From contig RFIA01000010.1 of the NCBI GenBank assembly GCA_003695675.1, positions 1-41,893 on the forward strand: a stretch of 41,893 nt of DNA, written 5' to 3'. A model generated the notes under the pieces. The model was not told the origin of the DNA. It saw only the letters and a list, made by a program, of their open reading frames with translations, and searched no databases. How positions within the stretch are numbered: the stretch's first letter is position 1; each line of letters starts with the position of its first letter. This document shows, one piece after another, positions 15,980 through 25,592 of this stretch. Both the position numbers and the translations under genes were made by a program. This DNA is from Chloroflexota bacterium. Lineage in GTDB: Bacteria > Chloroflexota > Anaerolineae > Aggregatilineales > Phototrophicaceae.

Positions 15980-18715
15980 ATGATGAAAACCAAAAGGGTA
16001 GCAGTCCACATAATGATGATGCTGGCAATGGTGTTCATTCCTGTTATGGGGGTGGCCGTTGCGAGCGATTCATTTGATGAAGAAGAAATTCCCGTATTCC
16101 TCGAACTCATTGCACAGGGCGATGCGCATACAGAAATATTCTCCGAGCCAGATGCTAATAGCGAAATCATCGGTATTCTGGGCGCGGACGATGTGGTTCT
16201 GGCGCTAGAGCCAACCGAAGTTTTATTCCCGAAATTGATCGATACAACGGCATGGCTGAGAATTCGAACCGCCGAACAACTCGATGGTTATGTCGCTTCT
16301 GGGCAATTCCAAGTTGCTCCGATGCCAGAATGGGCCATCGAAGCTGCCCGTGAATCCGCCGCATCTGCCTCATCAGAAGAATTCGTGAACAATCTGGTTG
16401 ACGGCAGCTCGGTTCTCACCACAATTGACCCATTGGATGAAAATGAGCTGGTAGATACCGATCCTGAACTCATCGCCCCGCCACCGGCGGCGCCTCTGGT
16501 CGTGCAATCGATGATGGACGTTTCACGCATCAACATGCGTGCCGAACCCAATATCACCGGCGCAGTCGTCGACAGTGTCGCACCCGGCGAATACGTGATT
16601 GTCGTCGAGGATTTTGATGCGGCACGCGAAAAGATCGCCGACGCCGAAGGCTGGCTTCTTGTCCGCAACGAAAATGATGTTGAAGCCTATGTCGCGGCTC
16701 GATTTTTTGATGAAACCGACGATATGCCTGAATGGGCAACAACGGGCGGCAACCTGCCCAATTACGATCAACTCATTCCGCAAGATGCGACCATATCGAC
16801 CGATATAGCGCCGCTCAGCGATCTTGTTTTTACAGAGGGCGTTGCGACGACAGAAACCGAAGAAACAGGAGATGTTGCTGGGACTTCGCTTGATCTTTCG
16901 CAGGAATTAACAAGCAGTCTGATTCCGATTCGCATCTTCGTTGACGAATCGGTTGAAATTACCGAAGCCAAATTGATGTTGAATGGCGAAACATTGAGAC
17001 GATTCGACTCCCCGCCATTTGAATACGATCTCGACACAAGCCTGCTTAGTCCGGGACTTTACAGACTAGAATTTGCCATAACACACGCTGGCGACATCAC
17101 CACCACGACGGTGTCCGAATACGAATTTGAAGTGCAGCTAACAAATCAACTCCTTGACTCAGAAGCGCCGGTTGTCGAAACTGCACCGGCCAACTCGAAT
17201 AATTTCGTCGTTTTTGCCTCGTCCCACATCGCTCAACTCAATGGCGAAGCGCAAGCCTTCGATTTGCAATTTTCGCCCGAAGACGGATTGTCGCCATTGT
17301 CCTCGGCGGTCAACACAGCTACCATCGGCGGAACAAAATCGCTCGGCGAAATTCTGTCTCGCACGTATGATTTGCTCCCACCACAGGTGCAAGAATTTTT
17401 GGCGAAACCACGCCCTGTATTTTCAGCGATTGTTATTGTCATATTGACACTCATCCTGTTGCCACAGGGTATCTTCACGATCTACTGGTTGACCTACACA
17501 TGGAACAATCCTGAAGTTCGCGATGCGTATCGCTCACCGAAGGAATTTGCTCAGCCGCAATATTCATTCACGGCGCTATTACCGGCACGTCGTGAAAAAG
17601 ATGTGATTAAAGATACGATCAAGGCCGTCAATCGAATCAATTATCCCGATCATTTGAAAGAAATCTTGATCTTGATTCGTGATGAGGATGACGACGAAAC
17701 CATCGCAAAAGCCAAAGAAGCCATGGCGGAACTCAACAACGAAAGAATTCGATTGGTCACATTCACCGATGGCCCCAAAAACAAACCGAATGGCCTAAAT
17801 CGAGGGCTACGGGTTGCTTCTAACGACGTGGTTTGTATTTTTGATGCTGAGGATGAACCACACGAGGATATTTACAACGTCGTCAACACCGTCATGCAAA
17901 AAGAGAATGCCGATGTTGTACAGTCTGGCGTTCAGCTGATGAACTTCCGTTCAACATGGTTTTCATCGTTCAATGTGCTGGAATACTTTTTCTGGTTCAA
18001 GTCAGGGTTGCATGCGTTTACTCGCGAATTTAAGGTGACGCCGCTCGGCGGCAATACGGTATTCTTCAAGCGCGAATTGCTGCAACAAATCGATGGATGG
18101 GACGAACAGTGCCTCACAGAAGATGCCGACGTTGGCATCCGCTTGACAATACTCGGCGCAAAAATTCAGATTGTCTATGATGAAAAACACGCGACGCAAG
18201 AAGAAACACCAGCAAATGTTGAGCAATTCATCAAGCAGCGCACACGATGGTCGCAAGGTTTCTATCAAATATTTTTCAAAGGCGACTGGCTCAGTTTACC
18301 CACATTGACACAAAAAGTAGCGGCGGTTTACATCTTGTTGAATTCGTTGTTACAAGCTGCGACGTTGTTGTTCATTCCGTTAGGCTTGTACATTTCGCTT
18401 ACACAGACGCTTCCCGTTCCACTAGCGCTCTTCTCGTACTTGCCCATTTACATTCTCGTGATTCAGTTGGTCATCAATCTGATTGGCATCAAAGAATTCA
18501 CCGAAGCGTATGAGGAAAAATTGCCATTTTTGTTTCGGATGAAGATGGCCCTTTACTACTACCCATATCAATTACTACTCGCCATCGCAGCGATGCGAGC
18601 GGTCTATCGCTTCGTCATTCGCGAGCAAGCGTGGGAAAAGACATCGCACGCCAATTTGCATCGCCAAAGCCAGCCAACTACAAGTGCCGTCTCGTCAATT
18701 CCAGAGGGGGTGTAG
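15980..18715 (+). CDS. Membrane GT2 cellulose synthase-like glycosyltransferase with extracytoplasmic SH3-like/Ig-like N-terminal region
   Basis: Multidomain protein of 911 residues. In order: signal peptide or anchor (1-29); two SH3-like repeats (about 40-112 and 180-243, the second with INMRAEPN and GWLLVRN); an Ig-like beta domain (about 313-390); a long linker; a transmembrane segment (about 478-505); a cytoplasmic GT2 domain (about 525-780) with DAEDE at 622-626, TEDAD at 713-717 and QRTRW at 753-757, the D,D,D,QxxRW signature of processive beta-glycosyltransferases; then about three transmembrane segments. It should polymerise a sugar nucleotide and export the chain. The fused extracytoplasmic wall-binding-type domains are unusual, and no PilZ domain is present. 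The next gene starts 1 base after its stop. Confidence 0.88.
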   Translation: MMKTKRVAVHIMMMLAMVFIPVMGVAVASDSFDEEEIPVFLELIAQGDAHTEIFSEPDANSEIIGILGADDVVLALEPTEVLFPKLIDTTAWLRIRTAEQLDGYVASGQFQVAPMPEWAIEAARESAASASSEEFVNNLVDGSSVLTTIDPLDENELVDTDPELIAPPPAAPLVVQSMMDVSRINMRAEPNITGAVVDSVAPGEYVIVVEDFDAAREKIADAEGWLLVRNENDVEAYVAARFFDETDDMPEWATTGGNLPNYDQLIPQDATISTDIAPLSDLVFTEGVATTETEETGDVAGTSLDLSQELTSSLIPIRIFVDESVEITEAKLMLNGETLRRFDSPPFEYDLDTSLLSPGLYRLEFAITHAGDITTTTVSEYEFEVQLTNQLLDSEAPVVETAPANSNNFVVFASSHIAQLNGEAQAFDLQFSPEDGLSPLSSAVNTATIGGTKSLGEILSRTYDLLPPQVQEFLAKPRPVFSAIVIVILTLILLPQGIFTIYWLTYTWNNPEVRDAYRSPKEFAQPQYSFTALLPARREKDVIKDTIKAVNRINYPDHLKEILILIRDEDDDETIAKAKEAMAELNNERIRLVTFTDGPKNKPNGLNRGLRVASNDVVCIFDAEDEPHEDIYNVVNTVMQKENADVVQSGVQLMNFRSTWFSSFNVLEYFFWFKSGLHAFTREFKVTPLGGNTVFFKRELLQQIDGWDEQCLTEDADVGIRLTILGAKIQIVYDEKHATQEETPANVEQFIKQRTRWSQGFYQIFFKGDWLSLPTLTQKVAAVYILLNSLLQAATLLFIPLGLYISLTQTLPVPLALFSYLPIYILVIQLVINLIGIKEFTEAYEEKLPFLFRMKMALYYYPYQLLLAIAAMRAVYRFVIREQAWEKTSHANLHRQSQPTTSAVSSIPEGV

Positions 18716-18716
18716 G

Positions 18717-20306
18717 ATGCTGTCACATATCGCACGCGACAAAAAGACAACCTTTTTGCTCATCATCATCTTGCTCGTTGCCGGTGTTGCGCAATCGCAA
18801 AATATGTTTTCATTTCCATATTATGGGGATGCCGAGGGCGGGCATCTTGCCAATGCGTGGGCGCTCGACACACTCGGAGACCTCTCGCCCTACACGTATG
18901 CTTATGAAAATCCTCCACTCGGTTCTGTTTTCTTGAGTATATGGTCGAATTTGAGCGGTGGTAATACGTCATTCGGTTTTTCGTTAAACTCCGGTCGCGT
19001 CTTCATGCTCGGCCTGCACATCATCACGGTGGCGCTCATTTTTAGTATCGCGCATCGCGTTTCTGAAAATCGGTTTGCGGGTATGCTTGCAGCGCTGGTC
19101 TTCGCATTCTCGCCGCTTGTGACAACACTCCAAAGACGGATCCTCCTCGACAACATCATGATTGTCTGGCTGCTATTGGCAATGTGGTTTATCGTTGGCT
19201 CGAATCGCAAACTCAATCATTATTTTGCCAGCGCAATCGCTTTCAGCCTCGCCGTACTCACCAAAGGCGGCGCCATTTTCTTTTTGCCGATTATATTCCT
19301 CACCATCAGAAACCAAGCACATACCTTTCATCGTCGGTTCGCGACCAATCTGTGGTTTGTGATGTCTGGCCTTGTCATTTTGCTGTTCCCCCTCTATGCC
19401 TTCATGCGCGAGGAATTATTCCCCGAAGGTTGGTTCTTGGGGGGCGATTTCCCACACGTGAGTCTGCTTGAGCGCATAGCCGACCGCGGCCCCGAATCGG
19501 GATGGCTATTGAACATCGGTGTCGGTGTGCGCAACAGTTTTGATCTCTGGACAGATGTGCAAAACCTCATGGCCGACCCAATTATCATCTATGGCGGTTT
19601 GATTAGTCTGCTGTTCATCGCTGTGTTGGCTATCGACAACAAAAAGCTGCGCCCTCTGTTCGCGATGAATATCGGTAATATAGCCTATTTGATCTTTGCT
19701 GGTCAGATCAACAATACCGATGTGGTATCCATGCTCGCATTCTTCGCCATCAATATCGGTGTGTTGATTTACTTGGCGACGGATATGGTCACCTCATTTT
19801 TGTCATTTTTAGAGGCCCCCGTCATTCGATACGGATTGGCGGCCTTGACGCCTCTTGTGTTGCTCTATCCATTTTATGCCTTCTATTCCGGCAGAACAGA
19901 GATTTATACGATCAATCAGGTTGAGGGGCAGCTTCAGGCGATTGATTGGGTCAACAACAATATTCCAGATGACTCGATAGTCGTGACGGATAACTTCGCC
20001 TTCATCGAATTACGCGAAGATTTACCCAATATCCATGATTATTGGAAGGTAGATACCGATCCTGACATCAAGTTCACGTTGTTGGCCGACGACCCCTGCA
20101 ACATCGACTTTATGATCTCAACACCACAGGTTATCAGCGATATCGAAGCATTCAACTTAGACCTCATGCGGCGAACATTCGAAGATTCAGAATTGCTCTT
20201 GACATTTCCCAACAACGGGTGGCCGGTTGAAATCCGGCAAATCAATCATACCAATTGTGAGTCAAGCGGTATCGCGAGGCAATTCGAGGAATCCGGTCGT
20301 AGTTAG
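18717..20306 (+). CDS. Membrane glycosyltransferase, GT39/PMT-like (ArnT-type)
   Basis: Polytopic membrane protein of 529 residues with about eleven hydrophobic segments. The first extracytoplasmic loop contains YGDAEGGH (D38, E40) and YENPPLGS (E64 and the PP pair), as in the dolichyl/undecaprenyl-phosphate mannosyltransferase superfamily (PMT_2). A hydrophilic C-terminal domain follows from about 400. Such enzymes move a sugar from a polyprenyl-phosphate carrier to protein, lipid or glycan outside the membrane. I start at the ATG at 18717, 1 base after the GT2 stop, with GAGGGGG at 18704-18710 as ribosome binding site; the frame opens earlier inside the GT2 gene. It probably decorates the same polymer or a surface partner. 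Confidence 0.85.
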   Translation: MLSHIARDKKTTFLLIIILLVAGVAQSQNMFSFPYYGDAEGGHLANAWALDTLGDLSPYTYAYENPPLGSVFLSIWSNLSGGNTSFGFSLNSGRVFMLGLHIITVALIFSIAHRVSENRFAGMLAALVFAFSPLVTTLQRRILLDNIMIVWLLLAMWFIVGSNRKLNHYFASAIAFSLAVLTKGGAIFFLPIIFLTIRNQAHTFHRRFATNLWFVMSGLVILLFPLYAFMREELFPEGWFLGGDFPHVSLLERIADRGPESGWLLNIGVGVRNSFDLWTDVQNLMADPIIIYGGLISLLFIAVLAIDNKKLRPLFAMNIGNIAYLIFAGQINNTDVVSMLAFFAINIGVLIYLATDMVTSFLSFLEAPVIRYGLAALTPLVLLYPFYAFYSGRTEIYTINQVEGQLQAIDWVNNNIPDDSIVVTDNFAFIELREDLPNIHDYWKVDTDPDIKFTLLADDPCNIDFMISTPQVISDIEAFNLDLMRRTFEDSELLLTFPNNGWPVEIRQINHTNCESSGIARQFEESGRS

Positions 20307-20371
20307 ATTTCACTCATGTCGCTATCATCGTTCTAACAACGCTTGTTTTTCGAGTCTTTGTGAGGATTGCT

Positions 20372-21613
20372 ATGTGGAAGCGGTGGCTTGTTCGTATTTT
20401 GTGTGCAGTGTTTCTTGTCGGTCTCACATCTATCGCGATGGCTCAAGAGGTGGGACAATCATACCGACTTGTCGGCAGTTTTACTTCTTATAGTATCTAT
20501 GATGCGGCATATTTCGTGACAGATATTCCGGCAGAGCGCCTCACCCATCTGAATTATGAATCGATCAATGTGTCCGCAAACGGCCAGTGCGAGTCGTCCG
20601 ACGCATGGGCAGACACCGGCTTCCGCTATCCCGGAGACCGGCCAAACGAACCCTTGCGCGGCAACTTCAAGCAACTGCGATTGTTGAAGCAATTGTATCC
20701 CGATCTGCAAATTTTGATGACTGTCGGCGGATGGGATCACTCAGCGCATTTTTCCGACGCTGCGCTAACATCACAATCGCGTACTCGTTTCGCGCGGTCG
20801 TGCATCGCCTTCATGCGAAATAACAACTTCGATGGAATCAACATCGATTGGCGCTATCCGGTTGCAGGGGGCAAAAATCCAGAAGCGGCTCGGCCAGAAG
20901 ACTCAGAAAATTTCACGCTTTTGTTGGCCGAGTTGCGGAGTCAAATCAACGAAGCAAGTTTGCGCGACAATCGAAATTATCAACTAACGATCACCGCACC
21001 AGCCGTCCCTGAACTGATGGAAAATATCCAAATTGATGAGATACACGGCGATTTAGACTGGATTAATCTAACAACCTTCGGTTTTCAAGGCAATTGGAGC
21101 GAAATAGCCAGTCACCACGCGCCATTATTCGGCAATCAACGCGACCCAAGAGGCGAACCGACAACAACCGCATACAACGTCGATGGAGCAGTCAACGCTT
21201 ATCTCGATGCCGGTGTGCCAGCCGATAAAATTGTGATTGGTGTGCCCCTATATGCGCAAAGCTGGCGTGGTGTGCGCCCCAACAACTATTTTGGCATCTA
21301 TCAAGAGGCCGATGGGGTGCCCAATGGTACGCGTGATGGGGGTATATTATATTATCGTGATTTGTTGCCGTTGATTGACAACGAGAATTACATTCGTTTC
21401 TTCGATGAGGAAACTGGTGTGCCATGGTTGTATAATGCTGACGCTAGAATTGCCATCAGCTATGAAGATGCGCAATCCATACAAACTAAAGGCAATTACG
21501 TCAGGCGCATGAGGCTTGGCGGCATGATGTTATGGGAACTGAGCTTCGACGACAATGAGCAAACATTGGTGGATGCCGCCTATGAAGCGCTCATTCCAAT
21601 CAATCAAAACTAG
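20372..21613 (+). CDS. Secreted GH18 (chitinase-like) protein lacking catalytic residues
   Basis: Protein of 413 residues with a signal peptide (about 1-24, ending AMAQ). The GH18 barrel is clear: YRLVGSF on strand 1, LMTVGGW on strand 3, FDGINIDWRYP at 153-163, and GGMMLWELSFDD near the end. The family signature is DxxDxDxE. Here N157 replaces the middle Asp and R161 (codon CGC, 20852-20854) replaces the catalytic Glu. The usual MxYD substrate motif is TTFG at 234-237. It is therefore probably not a hydrolase but a glycan-binding protein or scaffold. I prefer the ATG at 20372 (AGGA 5 bases upstream) over the in-frame GTG at 20360. It follows the polysaccharide synthesis genes. Confidence 0.87.
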   Translation: MWKRWLVRILCAVFLVGLTSIAMAQEVGQSYRLVGSFTSYSIYDAAYFVTDIPAERLTHLNYESINVSANGQCESSDAWADTGFRYPGDRPNEPLRGNFKQLRLLKQLYPDLQILMTVGGWDHSAHFSDAALTSQSRTRFARSCIAFMRNNNFDGINIDWRYPVAGGKNPEAARPEDSENFTLLLAELRSQINEASLRDNRNYQLTITAPAVPELMENIQIDEIHGDLDWINLTTFGFQGNWSEIASHHAPLFGNQRDPRGEPTTTAYNVDGAVNAYLDAGVPADKIVIGVPLYAQSWRGVRPNNYFGIYQEADGVPNGTRDGGILYYRDLLPLIDNENYIRFFDEETGVPWLYNADARIAISYEDAQSIQTKGNYVRRMRLGGMMLWELSFDDNEQTLVDAAYEALIPINQN

Positions 21614-21643
21614 CTGGCAAAATGACATAAGCAAGCCGCCAAG

Positions 21644-21736
21644 ATAGATTCAACGCAGAGGCGCAAAGACGCAAGGAACGCAGATCATATTGACGGTCTG
21701 GTTTTGTGGTCTTTGCGCCTTTATGGTTTAATCTAT
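21644..21736. repeat. Palindromic intergenic repeat (GCGCAAAG type), copy 1
   Basis: The left arm ATAGATTCAACGCAGAGG continuing to GCGCAAAG pairs imperfectly with the right arm CTTTGCGCC followed by TTTAATCTAT. Between them lie further GCAAGGAACGCAG-type units. A related element occurs at 40001-40086. It sits between the GH18-like and DUF3179 genes and could fold as a long hairpin in RNA. Confidence 0.7.
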
Positions 21737-21764
21737 TTTATTTTCAAAGGTTGGAGAAGCAAAT

Positions 21765-22964
21765 TTGTATCGATTGCGGCAGAGATGTAATCATTGCATT
21801 GCTGATACACGTGATACACGGGTTGCAGTTTTTATTTTTGTGTTGGGATTTTTGCTATTGACACTGCGCTCACCCGCACAGGCGCAACTCAGTTGCGATA
21901 ATCCATTCGAGGGGCAAATTGTCCCCTTCTCGCGGCAGCATTGGGACTTAACCGACTTCTGCCAACATACAGTCCCTTTCAGCGAAATATTTGATGCTGG
22001 CCCATCGCGGGACACGATTCCTCCAATTGACAATCCAATGTTTGTCTCGGCTGATGCGGCTTCGGCATGGCTGAGGCCGCAGTCGCCCGTCATCGCCATT
22101 GAAGTCGGCGGCCTAGCGAGGGCCTATCCACTCGAAATCATGATCTGGCACGAAATCGTCAATGACGTGATTGCGGATATTCCGGTCGTGATTACTTACT
22201 GCCCACTGTGCAACAGCGCCCTCGTCTTCGACCGGCGCGTTGGGGATGATGTTTTGCGCTTTGGCACCACCGGCAAATTGCGCAACAGCGATTTAATCAT
22301 GTGGGACGACAAAACCCAAAGTTGGTGGCAGCAATTCACAGGCGATGCGATTGTCGGCGCATATAGCGGAACACAACTCGCCTTCATCCCTTCACAGATG
22401 GTTAGCTTCGGCGCATTTGCCGAACAATTCCCTGACGGTGAGATTTTATCGCGCAATACAGGCGCAATCCGTGAATATGGAATCAATCCCTATCTCGAAT
22501 ATGACAACAAAGAGCGTCCACCGGGATTTTTAGCCGAGATTGACGAACGCCTCCCGGCTACCGAGCGTGTCTTGGCAGGAATCGTCGATGGCGAACCGAT
22601 TGCCTATCCATTCACGTTGCTTGCTGAGCAACAAGTCGTCAACGACATCATCGGCACCAAGCCTGTCGTTGCCATCTGGCAGCCGGGGGTTGCAAGCGCT
22701 CTCGATGAAGCAGACATCAACACCTCGCGAGACATCGGCATGGCAGCTTTGTACTCGCGTGCAGTCGAAGACGCAATCTTAACCTTTTGGGTGGACGAAG
22801 AAGCCAACATCCGCGATATGGAGACTGGCAGCACTTGGAATATTTTCGGCGAAGCGATTGCCGGCGACTTGGCGGGCACACAACTACGACCCCTGCTCGC
22901 CGCGCCTCACTTCTGGTTTGCATGGGCTGGCTTTCAACCACAAACGGCTGTTTATGGTCAATGA
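21765..22964 (+). CDS. DUF3179 domain-containing protein
   Basis: Exported or membrane-anchored protein of 399 residues with a hydrophobic segment at about 22-37 followed by AQAQ, probably a signal peptide with a basic N-region. The DUF3179 hallmarks are clear: EIMIWHEIVNDVIADIPV, TYCPLCNSALVFDR with a CPLC pair, RFGTTGKLRNSDL, and a second repeat ending in HFWFAWAGFQPQT. The start is taken as the TTG at 21765 with GGAG about 8 bases upstream; other starts are possible. The function of the family is unknown to me; the CxxC suggests a metal or redox site. It is flanked by the GH18-like gene and a two-component system. Confidence 0.87.
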   Translation: MYRLRQRCNHCIADTRDTRVAVFIFVLGFLLLTLRSPAQAQLSCDNPFEGQIVPFSRQHWDLTDFCQHTVPFSEIFDAGPSRDTIPPIDNPMFVSADAASAWLRPQSPVIAIEVGGLARAYPLEIMIWHEIVNDVIADIPVVITYCPLCNSALVFDRRVGDDVLRFGTTGKLRNSDLIMWDDKTQSWWQQFTGDAIVGAYSGTQLAFIPSQMVSFGAFAEQFPDGEILSRNTGAIREYGINPYLEYDNKERPPGFLAEIDERLPATERVLAGIVDGEPIAYPFTLLAEQQVVNDIIGTKPVVAIWQPGVASALDEADINTSRDIGMAALYSRAVEDAILTFWVDEEANIRDMETGSTWNIFGEAIAGDLAGTQLRPLLAAPHFWFAWAGFQPQTAVYGQ

Positions 22965-23100
22965 TTGAGGGCATACGCTGCCGCAAATTGGTGACATTTA
23001 TCCCGTATTCGATCTACACTTATCACAAATCGCTGTTAAGCAAGCAACAAAACGCATAAAATAGTTGAAACGGCGGATTCAGAAAAGGGGATGGCAACTC

Positions 23101-24852
23101 GTGCGCTTACGAATTCTACGCTGGCTCACGATTTCTCTGCCGATCTTATTCTTCATCGGCCTCGAATTATTTGAGGACTTTGTCCTCGAACCCAAGATAG
23201 GACGTTGGCCAGCGCATCTTGTCGCGTTCATCTTGGTGGGCAGCAGCGCCACACTGTTGACGATTATCGTCTTTAGAGCGTTCGAACGCATCGAGAATTT
23301 ACTCCGTTTGCAAAATCGCGAACTTGCTGTTCTGAATGAAGTCAGTCGTGTCATCAGCGGCAGTCTTGAGATCGACGAGATTTTGTCGCTTTCACTCGAC
23401 AAGGTGTTGGATGTCACCAATTCTGAAGCCGGGGAAATTTTCTTACTAGACGCCGACACCAATGCGTTGGTCTTTAAGTTTCATAAAGGACTATTTCCCG
23501 AAGCCTTTCGTGAAATAACAAGTTTCAAAGCGGGTAGTGGTATACCGGGTCTCGTCTTGCAATCTGGGCAAGAAATCATCGTCTCTGACTTGCAATCGGA
23601 GACACGCTTCAAGCGCAGGGAATTAGTCAAACTGGGATTCCAATCGTTTGTCTGTGTGCCACTTTGTGCTAAAGATCGTGTCGTCGGCGTGATGAGCATT
23701 GCTGACCGTCATCAAATCTATGACAAAGATAGCGCGAGTCTCTTGAGCGCTATCGGCAATCAAATCGGCCTCGCATTAGAAAATGCCCGGCTTTATACAC
23801 AAGCCGAAGAAGCGCGAGGGTATCTCAATGGTATGATTGAAAGTTCGGGCGATGCGATCATCACGACATATCTCGATGGCTGCATCCGCTCGTGGAATCA
23901 TGCGGCGGAAGAAATCTATGGTTGGAAGGCCGATGAGGTCATCAATCAATATCTCCCCATGGTGCCCGAACATTTGCAAGACGAGCTAGAAGACATCATC
24001 GCCCGTTTGAAGCAAGGGGAAACGATTCGCAATCTCGAAACGGAACGGCTACACAAATCGGGGCGTTTGATTTCAGTGGTGGTCACCGCGTCGCCCGTGC
24101 GAGACACAACCGGAAATATCATCGGCTTGCTAGGCATTTCAAAAGACATCAGCGAAAACAAGCGACTCCAAGCAGAGATTGCGCATCAAAAACAGAGCGT
24201 CGCCGTTTTAGAAGAACGCGAACGCATCGCCAGAGAGATGCACGACGGCTTGGCGCAGGTACTCGGTTATGTCAACACCAAGGCACAGGCCGTACATCGC
24301 TTCCTCGAAGTTAAGAAATTTGAAGAGGCCGAAGCACATCTGACACAATTGGAAGAAGCGGCACGCGCTGTGTATGCCGATGTCCGCGAAGCTATTCTCG
24401 GTTTGAGGACTCCAATTGGTGATAATGGGAATCTGATGAAAATTCTTGAAGATTATCTGTCTAATTTTGAACAGCAGTCCAATATCAAGACGGCATTGCA
24501 CATCGCTACACCATCCCTGTTTGATGAATTCGAGCTGCCGGTTGAAGTCCAGTTGATTCGCATTGTACAAGAAGCATTGACCAATGTGCGGAAGCACAGC
24601 CAAGCGCAATCGGTGTGCATCAAATTTGAACGGGTTCATCACTTCGCCCGTATCACCATTGAGGACGATGGACAAGGGTTCAACACACAAGCGGTGCATT
24701 ATGATGGCGAGTGGCCGCGCTTTGGTTTGCAAACGATGCGTGAACGCGCTGAAGGTGTAGATGGTTCGCTCACGATTCACAGTGTGCCGGGTAGCGGGAC
24801 TCGAATTTGCGTCACCCTCCCATTAAGTAAAAAAGAGGACAGCGATGGATAA
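23101..24852 (+). CDS. Sensor histidine kinase with GAF and PAS domains (NarL-type partner)
   Basis: Membrane-anchored histidine kinase of 583 residues. Two transmembrane segments (about 6-25 and 40-60) flank a short loop; then a GAF domain (about 90-235), a PAS domain (about 245-355) with a PAC-like end, a HisKA_3 dimerisation domain with the phospho-acceptor in EREMHDGLAQ (H381), and a HATPase domain with an N-box (ALTNVRKHS) and DDGQGF. This is the NarX/DegS type. A TTG at 23065 would add 12 residues but has no ribosome binding site; the GTG at 23101 follows AAAAGGGG. Its last 8 bases overlap the response-regulator gene, so they form a pair. The signal is unknown. Confidence 0.88.
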   Translation: MRLRILRWLTISLPILFFIGLELFEDFVLEPKIGRWPAHLVAFILVGSSATLLTIIVFRAFERIENLLRLQNRELAVLNEVSRVISGSLEIDEILSLSLDKVLDVTNSEAGEIFLLDADTNALVFKFHKGLFPEAFREITSFKAGSGIPGLVLQSGQEIIVSDLQSETRFKRRELVKLGFQSFVCVPLCAKDRVVGVMSIADRHQIYDKDSASLLSAIGNQIGLALENARLYTQAEEARGYLNGMIESSGDAIITTYLDGCIRSWNHAAEEIYGWKADEVINQYLPMVPEHLQDELEDIIARLKQGETIRNLETERLHKSGRLISVVVTASPVRDTTGNIIGLLGISKDISENKRLQAEIAHQKQSVAVLEERERIAREMHDGLAQVLGYVNTKAQAVHRFLEVKKFEEAEAHLTQLEEAARAVYADVREAILGLRTPIGDNGNLMKILEDYLSNFEQQSNIKTALHIATPSLFDEFELPVEVQLIRIVQEALTNVRKHSQAQSVCIKFERVHHFARITIEDDGQGFNTQAVHYDGEWPRFGLQTMRERAEGVDGSLTIHSVPGSGTRICVTLPLSKKEDSDG

Positions 24853-25513
24853 ATTACGGGTATTATTAGCAGACGACCACGCTTTGTTTCGTGATGGCAT
24901 TGCCAGCTTGTTGACGGCGTGGGATATAGAGGTCGTGGCGCAAGTTGCCAACGGCGCAGAGGCCATCAAAAAAGCGGGTGAACTTCGGCCAGATTTGATT
25001 CTAATGGACATCAACATGCCCGAAGTTGACGGACTTGAAGCAACGTGTCGCATCAAAGCGCAATGGCCTGAAATTCAGATCGCTATTCTGACTGCATCGG
25101 ACGATGACGAAAATCTCTTCGAGGCCATTAAGTGTGGTGCGCAGGGTTATTTGTTGAAGAACTTAGACGCAAAGGAATTCGGCGAATTACTCTCCGACTT
25201 AGCAAGAGGTGAAGCTGCCTTGCCCAAGACACTCGCAGCCCGGATACTGACCGAATTCGCACGGCAATCGCAAAAGCCTGAAGCGCAATCTGACGAAGAG
25301 GCCGACGAATTAACCCCTCGTGAGCGGGATGTCCTCAAATTGCTCGCCAATGGCATGAGCAACAAAGAAATTGGCGCTCAGCTTTCCGTCAGTGAAAATA
25401 CAGTCAAATACCACGTTCGCAATATCCTCTCAAAATTGCACCTTCGCAGCCGCACCCAAGCCGCAACTTATGCCATTCGCAAGGGCTTGGCCAACGATAA
25501 TACGGCCAACTAA
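24845..25513 (+). CDS. NarL/LuxR-family response regulator
   Basis: Response regulator of 222 residues. The receiver domain (1-120) has acidic residues D10 and D11, the phospho-acceptor D55 (LILMDINMP) and the Lys of LLKN. The C-terminal LuxR/NarL helix-turn-helix lies at about 153-215 (LTPRERDVLKLLANGMSNKE). It overlaps the kinase gene by 8 bases and is surely its partner. Two hairpins follow its stop, so it ends the transcript. Target genes are unknown; the polysaccharide genes upstream or the redox operon downstream are the nearest candidates. Confidence 0.93.
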   Translation: MDKLRVLLADDHALFRDGIASLLTAWDIEVVAQVANGAEAIKKAGELRPDLILMDINMPEVDGLEATCRIKAQWPEIQIAILTASDDDENLFEAIKCGAQGYLLKNLDAKEFGELLSDLARGEAALPKTLAARILTEFARQSQKPEAQSDEEADELTPRERDVLKLLANGMSNKEIGAQLSVSENTVKYHVRNILSKLHLRSRTQAATYAIRKGLANDNTAN

Positions 25514-25535
25514 TCCTATTCTTTCGGATAGGATT
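25512..25535 (+). terminator. Hairpin at the response-regulator stop
   Basis: AATCCTAT at 25512-25519 pairs with ATAGGATT at 25528-25535 around an 8-base loop. There is no T-tract. It precedes a stronger hairpin and may protect the transcript end. Confidence 0.45.
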
Positions 25536-25556
25536 TCGGATACAAACACCCATCCC

Positions 25557-25592
25557 AAAGGACGGTTTATCGTGCCTAAAAAACCGTCCTTT
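25557..25592. terminator. Terminator-like hairpin after the two-component genes
   Basis: AAAGGACGGTTT at 25557-25568 pairs perfectly with AAACCGTCCTTT at 25581-25592. The A-rich 5' arm and T-ended 3' arm are typical of an intrinsic terminator, followed by TGTGTG. Confidence 0.7.

Noticed and set aside
20372-21613. Active chitinase
   Set aside because: The fold is GH18 but the catalytic Glu and middle Asp are replaced, so an active-enzyme call is not supported.
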